From Cyclaneusma minus (Eukaryota; Ascomycota; Leotiomycetes; Marthamycetales; Marthamycetaceae): DNA of 64,000 nucleotides. The translations under genes were made by a program, and so were the position numbers. Shown here in pieces: positions 48,130 through 59,470 of this stretch. Within the stretch, counting starts at the first letter, position 1. The number at the start of each line of letters is the position of its first letter. The stretch spans positions 1,612,001-1,676,000 of the forward strand of contig JAKZHN010000006.1 of assembly GCA_037179335.1 (NCBI GenBank), given 5' to 3'. A model generated the notes under the pieces. It made no database searches. It had not been told where the DNA came from and worked only from the letters and a program-made list of their open reading frames with translations.

Positions 48130-51100
48130 ATTAAAAACAAATATTCCGACCTTTAGATAGTAGACAAGCAACGTCAATTCCAGTATCGGGATTTAGGAGA
48201 TTTGCAGTGGTTTTTTTTTTCAAGAACTGGCCTTTACTCTCCAGCCTCCATTTCCTTGATCTCTGCTTCAGGTGGTAAGCACTGGGAAAAGACTATCTCG
48301 TGCTTTTATAGCTGTGGGAATACTCAATCTAGGTATCTATCGCTTAATAATATCACTAGACTCATATGCCCTAGCTTGTCGTTACAAACTACTACCGCCA
48401 AGCCTCCCTGTCACTGTCATTGAAGTCTTCGACCACTCATACCTTAATAAAATTCTCGCCAGCTTCCAGACAAGAAAACCAAGTCGACTGCGTTGAACTC
48501 AAAGATAGCGACCAAGGAATAATTTGTTCCAGAAGTGAAGGATTTGCATTATTTGAGCACTAGATGATGGATCTTTCCCAGTCAGTTGTGCTCTTTGGTA
48601 ATTTCGTTCGCAAAGAATTATTTGGGGAGATCTGATGTCTTTTATAGCAGTTGGAATAAGGCGCTCTATGCTCCCTAGCTCACATACAGCTTATTGTTTG
48701 TTCCACAATCTTGTACCGCGTCGTTGATCAACCCATCTGTCGAGGCTTATCTTTTACCACCATCTGAGACCGATAGTACTGCCGAAGTCATGATTGACCT
48801 CTTACCAGCTCAAACCCAAACCGAAAACAGCTTTCAACCCGGAACAGCAAATGACCAAGCTCGATTCCATGGTTCAACAAGTTCCACTATCTTGAAGGTC
48901 ATGAGTTACTGATCCCCGGCCAGCATGCTGCTTTTTGTGACTCGGGTGTGTCCATAAGGAAAAGATGTTTCGACAGGACCCCCTCGTCCTTTTTATAGCT
49001 GAAGTGTACTCTAGACTGGTGTTTAGTCCAGTACTGCTTAATAATCGTCACTCGCGCTCACCCCCCGCCACTGACAGAAACCACCGTCGAGTCTCTTTCT
49101 CACCACCATTCGAGTCTTCAACCGTCAAACACGTGTTTGACTTCTCGCAAGCTTCCAAGTTGAACCGCAAACATAAGCCGTCAACTCTCAGATAATAGAG
49201 AGGCAACCTCGATTCTCGGTCAAGCAAGTTGCTAATCTCTTGAGTTTTAGAAAACTGGTCTCCGGCCATGAACATGGTGTTCGTGGAATGCTGTCTATGA
49301 GGAAGAGAAGTTTGGGAAAACGTCGTGCCTTTTATAGCTGTATGAGAACTCTGGACTGGGTGCTGCTTACCAATATTCGCCCAATCTCCGACTTGTCGCC
49401 GACAGAAACCACCGTCAAGCGTTCCTCTCACCGCCATTCTATTCTCCAACTGTCGATCCTGTACTCGAACTCTCGCCAGCTCAAACATGGGAAAACCACT
49501 GCTTCGAACTCATAGGCAGACGAAACATGCATCCAAGGCCTCTAGGTTGAGCAATTTTTATTTACCCTCCGGTGCTTCTGAGATGACTGTCTTCCGACAT
49601 TGTAAACTCCTTCTCCGATATCTGTCCATGAAGAAGGACTGCTTAGAGAGCTCATGCCTTATATAGTTGTAGGAGTAACTTACTTTAAGGTAAGCTACTA
49701 AGTCCAGGTCCTGCTTAATAATCAGTAGGCAGGCTCGCCTCCTGGCGTTGTTCAAATCTTACCGTCGAATACCATCTGCCGCCGTCATTCAATTCACAAA
49801 CTGCCAGGGTCGCAACTCACAGCCACAAGCTCGCATCTTTACAGAACAAAGGGAATGCCAAAAATCGGGGGCAATAAAAGAGCACCCACGGTCTCTAGGT
49901 TAAGCAATCTGCGCTTCTATGGTTTTCAAATGACTGTCTTCCGCCATGGTCCTTTGTATCGTCAATGTCGTCCATAAAGAAGAAATATCTGGGACGATTA
50001 TGTCTCTTTTATAGCTGATTGGCAAGGTAACCTAAGCTACCAAGCCCACGTGCTGCTTGACCGTTGACACCTAAGCATTCCTCAGTCTCACATTTTGTTG
50101 TTGGTACAGACCTGCTATCGAAGCTGGTCTGTTACCGCCAATCAAAATCCCAACCGTCGACGGCTCCATCTACACTCGCTCGCTCGCACTTAATTATGAA
50201 TTAGAAACGAATTGTGGAATTCGAAGTCAATAGCTGAGCAAACTCGGTGTCCATGGTCAAGCAATATGCACTCGTTTGGTTCTTAGACACTGGCCCACAG
50301 TCAGCGGCAGTCATTGCCAACAACTACCCGTATGATCATTCCATGGGGGAGAAGCTTTCCGGAGGATCTCGCCCCTTTTATATCTATAGGGGTAATGTAG
50401 ATAAGGTGCCGCTTCATTGATACTTGGAATCATCACCCAAACGCATATTCTATCGTTAGCACAAACTCACCGTCGCGTTCTCCTATCACCGCTGCTCCAA
50501 ACCTCAACGGCCGAAGTTGTGATGGACACTCGCGAGCATGAGTACCAAGCCAAAACGCTAAGCAGCAGTTACAAAGTCACAGGTGGGAGGTGAGTTGGTT
50601 GGAGTTTTGTGAATTTTTCTCATGGTCATTGGCAGACTGGTCTCCTATGTGTGAAAGAGAAAGGATTGAGGAAGAAGCATCTTGGGCCTTTTATAGCTGT
50701 AGGAATATGGTATCCTAGGCTGTCTAGCCTGTGCTACTTACTGCTTAAGAACTATTACTCGAACTCACATCCTGTGGTTGATATAAACCTACTGTCGTGT
50801 TTTCCTCTCGCCGCTATTCAAAACTCCAACCGTCGAGGCCGTGATTTACACTCGTGAGCTTGGGTACCAAACTAAAACACTAAACTGCAGTAACAAAGTC
50901 ACAGGTTCAGATGAGCTGGGCCATATAAGTAGATTTCTCGGTTATCAGCTGACCGACCATCAGCCATGGTCTTGGAGTTTGTCTGACCTTTCTATGAGAG
51001 AGAAAAGATGGGAGGGAAGCATCTCGAGCCTTTTATAGCTGTAGAAATCAAAAGATACAGGCTGTCGAGCCTGGCCGGGTACTGGTTGAGGATCAATACT

Positions 51101-51830
51101 CGAACTCGTATCCTGTCGTTGAAACAAATCCAGCGTCGCATCTTCCTGTCACCGCCAATCAAAATCCTAACCGTCGAGGCTGGAATTTACACTCGCGAGC
51201 TTGTACACAGCCATGAAATAGAAAGGTATGCTTGAACTTCCAGGCAATAGATGGGCGATCTCAATTCTCAATTCCATGGGTGAGTAGCCTTAGTGCGATT
51301 GCTTCGACCGGTGTGATGCATCCATCTATGGTTTCCAGCAATGTAAAGAAACCGGTTCTGTTCCAATCGTTGAAAAGGAAATATTTGGGAAGACCATCTG
51401 GTGTCTTTTATAGCTATACGAGTAAGGAAACCTAGGAGTAGGCTACCTAGCCTAGACCCTAGGGCGCTGCTTAATGATCATCACGCGAACTTACATCCTC
51501 GTCGTGGAAACCAACTATCGTCGATATTGTCCCTCGCCGCCAATCACGATCCCAGCCGTCAAGGCCGTGATCTACACGCGCGAGCTACTACACAATCACA
51601 AAGCAAAAAAAAAAAAAAAAAAAAAAATGGATGCTTGGACTCATAGACAATAGAATGCAACCAGGGTTCCCCAGGTCAAGCAACTTGCTTTCGTAGATGA
51701 CTCGTTGGTCGGGCTCTCGGCCATCAGCGTCAAATGTTTGCGATATTCCGTGTCTGTGAAGAGAAAGTGTCTGGGGAGGAGATAGGAGGGCTTTTTATAC
51801 CCCGAAAACCTCTGTACACACCTCAGTTGA
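48130..51830 (+). repeat. ~340-bp tandem repeat array, eleven degenerate units
   Basis: Each unit carries a TATA-like anchor close to CTTTTATAGCTGTAGGAATA. Anchors start near 48303, 48639, 48990, 49329, 49658, 50006, 50375, 50688, 51029, 51405 and 51791, spaced 313-386 bp. Before the anchor, units share GGGA(A/G)(A/G)-CATCTCGTG. After it they share CTGCTTAATAATCAT-ACTC, CACCGCCA-TC and CCAACCGTCGAGGC-GTGAT, then ACACTCGCGAGCT. Short frames in different units fall in different phases and encode unrelated peptides, so the unit is probably non-coding. GC content is gene-like and RIP-like decay is mild. The last unit (51791) diverges after the TATA-like word. Divergence between units suggests an old array. 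Confidence 0.82.
51605..51627. repeat. Poly(A) run of 23 bases inside a tandem unit
   Basis: Uninterrupted A run after CACAATCACAAAGC in the unit anchored at 51405. The neighbouring units have CAAA-CTAAAACA at the same place, so slippage expansion is likelier than a retroposon tail. Confidence 0.9.
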
Positions 51831-52168
51831 ATGATAGCTCGAATCCCATCGACCTACACCTGCCACCGTCACACACACTGCTCGCCGCCGGTTCGCCTCA
51901 CTCGTACCATGCTCCCACCATCCAGCGTCTCTTCCCACTCCTTCCCTCCAGGCTTCTAGCAAACACGAAACACGCAAGCCCTTTGGACTTCACATCACAT
52001 CAGACCGATGCATCTCAAGCACGCAGCACAACATCGATGCGCCCGAGAAAATTTCTTACAGCATGCACGATCAGAAAGCTGCAGGAGGCAGTATGTATAG
52101 GTAGCACCCTAGCATTGAAAACCCACGCATGCTAGTGTCAAGCACTACACACACACGCCCCTGAAACC
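51831..52168. other. Spacer between the array and the CxxC-protein gene
   Basis: GC-balanced sequence, partly the degenerate end of the last tandem unit. No gene supported. Confidence 0.45.
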
Positions 52169-52831
52169 TCACAACAAACTAACCGGCCCCTGCCCCGTCC
52201 CCCAAACCCCCCAATACCCCCACCACGCCCTCCGCAACCTCTCCCTTTGTTCATGTGCCTCCTTCCCCCCCTTTCCGGCCACTTCCCACTCCCCCATCTT
52301 CTCCTTCACCACAACTTCCCTCCTCTCCCTCAACACTTGTTCCGCTTTCTCCATCTGCTCCACAAGCACCCCCTCTCTTATAAACTGCTGCACTTTTTCA
52401 AGCTTCCGGTCGATTTCCATAACTTCAGGGAGTGTAGAGATATCGGTCTGGGGCGTTTCCGAGGCCGCTAGTTCCCGCTTCATAGCAGCAACCAAATCGC
52501 AGTGGTGACAGCGCGGTATGGTGCGGTCGAGCATGGAGGACGGGAGCGCGAGGAGATTCGGATGCGCTGTTTGCAATTCCTCCAAAGAAGGCGGTAAAGA
52601 GAGGGTTGTTGTGCAACGATGGCATGTTGGTGGACTTGCTGGCGGCGGTAGTGGGAATTCGGGGAGTGGTGTTAGCGGTGAGAGTGATGAGAAAGACGGC
52701 GATGGAGGCTCTTCGGGTTGTGAAGCCATGTCGACGGAGGATGCGAAGGGTGAGGGGGTTGAGGATGAACCGGAGGTCATTACTGAGAATCTTCGGGATG
52801 GGAAGAGGGTGTAGAGGGGTTTGAGTAGCAT
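52169..52831 (-). CDS. Uncharacterised protein with paired CxxC motifs and C-terminal coiled coil
   Basis: Single-exon frame of 220 residues in typical gene composition. The N-terminus (MLLKPLYTLFPSRRFSVMTS) is basic and hydrophobic and could be a mitochondrial presequence. An alternative start is the methionine at residue 18. Residues 20-68 are a Ser/Pro-rich linker. CHRC (70-73) and CHHC (108-111) form a possible zinc-binding pair about 34 residues apart, with SLEELQTAHPNLLALPSSML between them. Residues 125-200 are highly charged and helical (KLEKVQQFIREGVLVEQMEK), consistent with a coiled coil, and the tail is tryptophan-rich. I do not recognise a named family. The gene is the first after the tandem array and runs towards it. 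Confidence 0.6.
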   Translation of the reverse strand: MLLKPLYTLFPSRRFSVMTSGSSSTPSPFASSVDMASQPEEPPSPSFSSLSPLTPLPEFPLPPPASPPTCHRCTTTLSLPPSLEELQTAHPNLLALPSSMLDRTIPRCHHCDLVAAMKRELAASETPQTDISTLPEVMEIDRKLEKVQQFIREGVLVEQMEKAEQVLRERREVVVKEKMGEWEVAGKGGKEAHEQRERLRRAWWGYWGVWGTGQGPVSLL

Positions 52832-54447
52832 TGGGGCTGATGTAGAGGGGAAGAGGATGCAGAGTGCGACTCGTCGGGGGAGTCTTCCTGAAGCGTCGGG
52901 AGACTGGTTGGGATTGGAACTGGTGCGAGGAGAACGACGGAGGGCTGCTGGTGTTTATGAGGAGGCGTGGAGGTGGGATGTCGTGAGGTGGGATGTCGTG
53001 AGGTGGGAATTTATAGGTAGTAGGGAGTAGGGAGTTTTGAGGTACGGCGAAGATGTATGCGGCTCGTGGTTCGCTGTGTGCGGCTCGATGTATGCTCTCG
53101 CTGTACGCTTCTCATTGTATGCTTGGAAGTATTGATAGTTGTGATCAGGTGGATGGTACGAATAAGGTAAGCGGGCAAGCCAGAAGCAAGCAAGGCAAGG
53201 CGCTTGGATATTGAAGCAAAAGAAATGAATCACAGAATCAGTGCTTGAGGATGATGCTGGCTATGTTGATGCTGAAATCTGGGAACGGATATGTGCTTGC
53301 GATTCACATGAACTTCGTGGTGAAGAATAGGAAAGAACGGGGCGGTCAGTCGGAGATTTTTGTAACCAAGTGATGCGAATATTTGGAATTGTGCTATTTA
53401 TATGACAAAGAACAAGGTGGTGCTTGAGGATAAAGAGGAACCGGAACAGTAGAAAGAACAGAAAGGACTCGACCTTTGTGGACGGATAGAGTCTTTGTGG
53501 ACGGATAGAGTCTTTGTGATGCATTTTGCGCTGGCAACAACACCACGGCAAGTCCGCGATGCCATCACGACACTTGGCACCACAGCAGTCGACGGCATCG
53601 CGACGAGCCCATCCAGCCAACGGACTCGATCTCAAGGCTTTCGAGCAATCGGAGCAGCTCATATACGATCACTCTGATCGACGCGCCTCTCACTCCATCC
53701 GCGCAGTCCATCCAGCCTGATCCCCAAAGTCCCATGGTGAAATGTACCGCGACAATAAATTTCTCCGCTCCCAACGCATTCGCATGCCACAGGGCAGAGG
53801 GTAAGTAAATCAACGGCCATCATTCTCTCCTCCACTTTCCCCTCCAAGACCAGCCATAGGGAAAGGCACAAGCCAGAGTGAATATGAAGGATTGTAAGTT
53901 TTATGTATGGAGAAGAAAAAGAGGAGAGTTGCGCTGCGACGAAAGAGTTTTGTTGTGCGTGTGGCTTGGCACGGACCACGTGAATTTAGGTAAGCGGTGC
54001 TAGGCGGGATGCGGTTTAGTGGAGAGACTGTGAAGAGAGGGTTTGCCAAGGCTGAGGAAAGGCAAATGCGGATTGAATTTTGGAGCAACTGTATTTTGAA
54101 TTTTCTAAAATGAAATATATACGTGGTAGCGATGACTACTGCCTATTCAGTGCCCCCATATGGAACAGTCAATTCTTCAGCCTAAAACCGTGGGTGGCTT
54201 GTGACGCCACAAGCAGGCAGCCAATCAGGTGTCCCAGATTAACGACGTCTAACTTGGCGGGGCACGCTACCACAAAGACCGAGAGCCCCTCGATTCTGCA
54301 GATATCGTGTGCACCGCCATCAAGACTTAAAACCACGACCACAGCCTCAAACCCTCAAACCTTCTCGATAGGTACACTCTCGAGAAAACCTAGGATTTCG
54401 ATCTTCGCAGAACTCTTTTACGCAGAGACCAGACGACCATCGCAATC
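52832..54447. other. Intergenic stretch, no supported gene
   Basis: Short frames on both strands (for example around 53261-53813) have no recognised domain and overlap each other. The stretch includes tandem GTGGGATGTCGTGAG words (about 52972-53010) and a 19-bp direct repeat at 53474. The final ~350 bases are the upstream region of the PP28 gene. Confidence 0.4.
53474..53518. repeat. 19-bp tandem direct repeat, 2.4 copies
   Basis: CTTTGTGGACGGATAGAGT occurs at 53474-53492 and 53493-53511 and starts again at 53512. Too short for functional inference. Confidence 0.9.
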
Positions 54448-55389
54448 ATGTCCGGACGCGGTGCCAGCTCCAGCAGAGGCCGGGGAAAATTCAAGAAGTT
54501 CACTCGTGGTGGTACGTTTTGAGTCACAGCCTCACTTCTCAAATATTATCCTGAACATCCTCAGTACTTACTACAAGCATGCTAACAAAACTCTCCTACA
54601 GGCGGCAAGCACTTCTCCCGCGACCTCCGCCCCCTCGACGAAGAAGGCAACGAGATCCGCCCCAAAGGCCCCGACGACTCCAGCAGCGAAGAAGACAGCG
54701 ATGAAGACTCCGACGAATCATCCGAAGAAGAGACCGGCGGCGCATCATCCAGCAAGCCCGAGCTAACCCGCGAGCAACGCCGCGCCGCCGCAAAGGCCAA
54801 GAAAGAAGCCGCCATCGCCCGCAAAAAGTCCCAAGCCGTCGCTCCCGGCGATCTCCCCCCTTCCTCTTCGGAAGAAGACAGCGACGAAGAAGATGATATG
54901 CCCGCAAACCCCAATCATTCCAAAGCGGCCAGGAGTATGGCTAGTAAGCCGGTGACGGCTGAGGAATTGGAGGAGGGGGTTAAGAAGATGAGTGTGAAAG
55001 GTGCTGCTGGAGGAAGTGCAGGGGGGAAGAAACCGGAGTTGAGTAGGAGGGAGAGAGAGGCTATTCAGGCGCAGCAGGCAAAGGAGAGGTATCAGAGGTT
55101 GCATGAGCAGGGGAAGACGGATGAGGCGAAGGCGGATTTGGCGAGGTTGAAGCTGATTCGGGAGAAGAGGGAGGCGGAGGCGGCTAGGAAACAGGTATGT
55201 TGTCACTCTCCAAATAATTCTATTCGCGGCGGCAAAGGGACTTTTACTGACATGTGTGTACGATGATAGGCAGAGAAAGAAGAACGAGAAGCGGCTGAGA
55301 AGGAAAAGCGCGCCGAGATTGAGGCGAAGGAAGCGAAGAAGAGGGAGGCTGCTATGGGTGGTGCGAAGGGCAAGGGGAAGAAGAAATGA
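54448..55389 (+). CDS. PP28/PDAP1-family casein kinase substrate phosphoprotein
   Basis: Three exons, 54448-54511, 54602-55194 and 55270-55389, give 258 residues. Introns are 90 and 75 bp. The start MSGRGASSSRGRGKFKKFTR follows a CAATC context and yields the usual basic glycine-rich N-terminus. The middle is dominated by acidic serine clusters (SSSEEDSDEDSDESSEEE and SSSEEDSDEED), ideal casein kinase 2 sites. The signature of the family lies at residues ~160-225: KPELSRREREAIQAQQAKER, then LHEQGKTDEAKADLARLKLI and REKREAEAARKQ, closely matching animal PDAP1/HASPP28. The C-terminus is a charged helix ending GKGKGKKK. The molecular role is poorly known; the protein is cytosolic or nuclear and RNA-associated in some studies. 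Antisense frames across exon 2 are composition shadows. Confidence 0.88.
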
Positions 55390-56715
55390 ACAGCTTGCTC
55401 TTCTGCTACTGTGTTTCACTCTCACGTCCTTCATGTCCTTCGCAGCTTTCGCAAAGACGCTTCTGCTACCTGATCATGAACTAGATGAGCGATTCTTCTT
55501 CGCAGCAGGCATTGGTCTGGGGTTTGGGAATCTTTGGACCGCTTTCATAGCGACTGTCCATCGTGTTGTGTTACAAGGCATGTGCCTCACCTCTCATAGG
55601 CACTTTGAAATTCCAATGCGTTTCAATCGTTCACAATCCCCCTGCCCCTGATCCGTGAAAAGTGCTAGGCTGCCTTAGTCTTCCCCGGTGGAGAGCATTC
55701 CTACCACTGTCTTGCACCGAGAGAGGAATGAGGCTGTTCTCAAGTCTCCGGACGGCTCGCCGTGCAACAAAAACACAAATCTCCTTTCCGATCTGCCTGG
55801 ATTGCCTTATATTCCCAAGCAAGAAATGAGCTCTCACCGCAAAGAGTCTTACTGGTGTGGTCGGTAGGTCATATCTATGTCCACCACTCGCCATGTATCA
55901 TACGCCAAATTTGGTAATCTCGAGGGTCCCATCGGCGATATAGAGAGCCAGGTGGAAGCTCTGCACCTCGACAAATCGAAGCTGACCCGCTTCCAGCTTG
56001 GCAGTTTATGAAGGTATTTGGAAAAGCCGTCGGCAATAGCATGGCCCAGCCCAAGGACCCTTCGAGGTGTTGCATCTCAGAAAAGCGAACCAGCCCCGCG
56101 GACGGATCGATGTGTAACAGAACAGGGACATTGTTCCATGAGAGCTCTGCACCTCGAAAAATTGCAATCGGACAGCGGTCGATGTGCGACAAATAGGGGT
56201 AAGTTGTCTTCTGATTGGTCGACGGAGATACAGGAGAGCGGACGATAGCCCAGCCACCCCTGGTTGTCTATCAAACAACAAAGCGCTTTCGGGGAAGCCT
56301 TCAAGGCTTGCACCTCGAAAAAGTGGTACTGGCGTCCGGACAGGTCGATGTAGGGGTAAGCTCTTTTATCACTGGCTCGAGGTGCTCCTCCTCGGCCGAG
56401 CTTCAACTCCCAGCCCGGAGCCCACCAGCCCAGACCTTCACCTGGCTCTTTAACCACCTTAGGTCTATCGCATCATGTCTAGGTATGATAGTTTGCAGCG
56501 TTCATTTGCTTGATTAGATATTTTTATATTAATCATTAAAATGCTATGATGCCCGCTTGCTAAGATGCTAAACTCAATAGGGGTATCATGATCTCAAATC
56601 TGCAGTCTAAACATCGTAGAGACATGTCATCAGTGGCGTCTCCTTGCCTTTTCCAACCCCATCTCAATAGCCATGGTGTTCAACAGCGTCCTGTCTTTCC
56701 GCTTTTTCACTTCTC
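55390..56715. repeat. Intergenic stretch with ~60-bp dispersed repeat units
   Basis: From about 55955 to 56362, four degenerate units carry TGCACCTCGAAAAA-TGG/GCA, then CGGACAG or CGGACGG, then GTCGATGTG-GACAAATAGGG. Cores lie near 55962, 56066, 56143 and 56303. The TCGATGTG-AACA core is shared with the inverted repeats at 9.0-9.3 kb. Short frames here are built from these units and are not called. No gene is supported between PP28 and the MFS gene. Confidence 0.55.
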
Positions 56716-58808
56716 TCAGACTTTGTCCTCCGCACCGCGAGTTTCGTGGATTTCTTCCACTGCTTCTGGCTTCAATCCCTTATCCTCAACAAGCACCCCG
56801 CTGCTTGCTGCGATGCCGAGATCTCCGCCAATACCACCACCTCTGTCTTTCTCCGCACCCCTAGAAACCGCTTTTTCAAGTTCACCCCCCTCCATTCTCC
56901 CTCCCCTCGCCGCCCGCCGCGCAGTCCGTGCCTCATTACGCTCCGTGTCCTCCCTCATCCTCCGAATCAACGGACTCGCCTCCCGAATCCTATCCCCATA
57001 AAAGTAAAACGCAAACGGAATCGGAATCAACACAACCTCCAGCACACCCAGCAACGTCCCCGCCCACCTCGGTCCCAACGCCGCATACATCGCTGCCCCG
57101 GCAAGTGGCAACGTGCCTCCAAAAAGACTCCTCACTACACTATTCCCCGCCATGGCCGAAGCTGCGTATATACCGTAGGCGCCTGCTATGTAGTTCGATG
57201 CGTAGATAAATATCATCGTGTTTCCGCAGCCGAAGGGAATGCCGGCGAGGATGCCCCAGATCCAGTGGATGGAGGTGGGGTACGATGTCCAGGAAAACCA
57301 GAGCTGGCCGATGGGCGCGAGGACTGCAGCAATACACACCACAATAACAGACGCTTCTGGCGGGACAGCGCCAGTTTCTGGATCTTTTTTATGGCTGTTT
57401 ATCAAGCGACGGAACAGCGGCTCGCCCAAAATCGCTATCATACTGCCCAACCCAATGCCGCAGAACGCAAGGCCGCTCATTCCGGGATTCCAGCCCCGGT
57501 CGTCGGTGTAAATAATCGGATAGGCGACGAAACAGAGATATAAAATGCCATACACAACGCCAATATAAAGGTCCCAAAACCACAAAATCGGCTCCGTAAA
57601 AGTCAGCACAAAAGGCCTCGACAGATTCGTTTTGAGAATCTCCGTGATCGAAGCTTTGGAGTCGTAGCGCGACCAGTAGCGATCGTCACCGGTTTCTTTG
57701 CGGCGCTTGGCTGCTTCGGCTCGTAGTAGCGCGGGCGCGTAAGATTCTTTGATGGAGGCGGCGAGGATCCAGGCAAGGCCGGCGATGATCATGACGAGCC
57801 AGTTGGTCCAGCGCCAGCCGAGATATTCGTAGGTGAAGCCGCCGATGATGGGGCCGGTGACGGGGCCGTTCATGGGGCCGATGGACCAGAAACTGAAGGC
57901 GAGGGCGCGGTGGGAGTCGGAGGATATGTCGGCGATGGTGCCGGGGGAGTTGGCTATCATTGCTGAGCCTGCTAGTGCGCTTTATCGAGGTCTTTGTTAG
58001 CCTTCTCATCTTCTCTCCTTCTTTCAAGTTCCCAAACTCAAGTGCTAAGTTCTTCGCTCGATTTCACGAACTGGCAAATTACCAACCACAAAAGGGGCGC
58101 AAGGATCACAGAGGGGAAAGCCGTGGAAACGTACCTAAAAAACCGCACCACAACAACCGTAGTCAAATTCTCCGCCAACGCACACGGCAGCACCAATATC
58201 ACAAAAATCCCCAAACTCACACAATAAATCGGTCTCCGTCCATAAACCTCGCTCAAAGGCGCCAGCACAAGCGCCCCACAAGCAATACCCAGCAAATAAG
58301 TAGTCACCCCCAGTGTAGCAACCGGCTCACTAGTAATACCAAATTCTTCCATCATGCCTGGCATGCCGGATGTGTAGGATGTGGAAAACAAGATGACGCT
58401 CCAGGTGGCGAAGGACATGAATGCGATTGTCATGGACCGGTACCAGAGGGGCCAGTTTTTGGGGTTGTGGGGGGAGGAGGGGGGGAAGTCGATTTCGAAG
58501 GTGGGGAGGCGGGAGGCGGTTGTTGCGACGGAGCCGCGGGTTTGGGTGCGTGTGAAGGTGGCGGGGTTGGTGATGTCGGTGTATTGGGCTGTTTTTTCGG
58601 AGGGGATGCGGAGGTCGGGTGTTAGGGCGCGTTCGAGGGGTGAGAGGGGGTCGGAGTTGATGGAGTCGGCGTCGTGGGAATATGAGGAGTTGGTATGCGA
58701 GTGGTTCGCTCCTTTCTCGTTTTCGGAGCTCATTGTGGATGAGGGGGCGGTTGTCGGTATGGTGGTGTTTCTGGCCGTCTGCTTTTCGAGATCTGGATGG
58801 TCTGCCAT
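56716..58808 (-). CDS. MFS transporter, DHA1-type (drug/polyamine:H+ antiporter-like)
   Basis: Two exons, 58808-58135 and 57979-56716, join in frame as RFF + SALAGSAMIANSPGT to give 645 residues. The 155-bp intron has GTACGT and a GCTAAC branch-like site. Residues 1-115 are a hydrophilic cytosolic N-terminus. NPKNWPLWYRSMT leads into the first transmembrane helix, as in fungal DHA1 exporters. The loop after helix 2 carries PLSEVYGRRP (MFS motif A type). SIGPMNGPVTGPIIGGF matches the antiporter motif C. A central cytosolic loop contains the charged AKRRKETGDDRYW stretch. About twelve transmembrane segments are present, ending at PIPFAFYFYGDRIREASPLI with a long charged tail. Substrate cannot be deduced; relatives export drugs, toxins or polyamines. 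No adjacent biosynthetic genes argue for a cluster role. Confidence 0.88.
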
Positions 58809-59470
58809 CTCGTGGACTTGGTGGTGAGAGAAAGGAAACTCGAATTGCGAGGAGTCTTTTGGGATCTATTTGGTTGAAGTTGTTTTCGGACGGTTTCCCA
58901 TGAACCCCGTAAAGACGTTGGATGACGTGTCTTATGGCGCAAATAGATAGCTTCTTGTGGCGCAGACTTCTGGGTGAAATCCCGACAGTGACTGCTAATA
59001 GCTGCTAGTATCTCGGTCGTCGTTGAGGACCTATCCCGAGATTGCCTTCATTGGCAGCGTTTCCCCCCAATATCGTGTATTCAAAGCAAGCAGCGCGAAA
59101 AGCTCGGCTCGACAAGAAGCTGAAGAAAGACAGACAGAAGGTAAGAAAGAAAAGGAGGAAGTTTTCGAAAAGCAATGGAACGGCTTAAGGGAACAGGACC
59201 TCGGACCCGGAGTGGGGCAACGGCAAACATACAAACAGAGATAAGTTGACCTGATACAGCACGTGGACTGCATTAGGGTACCAAAATCGCAAAGGAATTA
59301 GGGCTGCTTTGGGCATCAATCTTTTGCCATCATTACCAATCGTGATACCCGAGTGTCGTGAAATAAGGGCCAAAGCCCACACTGGTGGCCTCGGGACCCC
59401 TAACCGCGGATGTGCGTAGGAGCGGAATTCACCCCGTTTGCGCCAAGACGCTGGTACAGCGGTACATGTA
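58809..59470. other. Upstream region of the MFS gene, no gene seen
   Basis: GC-balanced sequence without a supported frame. It includes the promoter region of the minus-strand MFS gene. No clear TATA or operator motif recognised. Confidence 0.45.

Noticed and set aside
51605..51627. Poly(A) tail of a processed retroposon
   Set aside because: The surrounding sequence is an ordinary tandem unit and other units have A-rich sequence at the same place. Slippage explains it.
48202..51646. A dozen open frames of 60-90 codons in the tandem array, as a possible tandem gene family
   Set aside because: Frames in different units fall in different phases and give unrelated peptides. The conserved part of the unit is the TATA-like word, not a protein.
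48130..51830. CRISPR-like array
   Set aside because: The period is ~340 bp with degenerate units and no short identical repeat/spacer organisation, and the genome is eukaryotic.
54596..55434. Long antisense frames opposite the PP28 gene
   Set aside because: They are serine/arginine/leucine-rich shadows of the acidic and lysine-rich PP28 codons. The plus-strand spliced gene matches a known family along its length.
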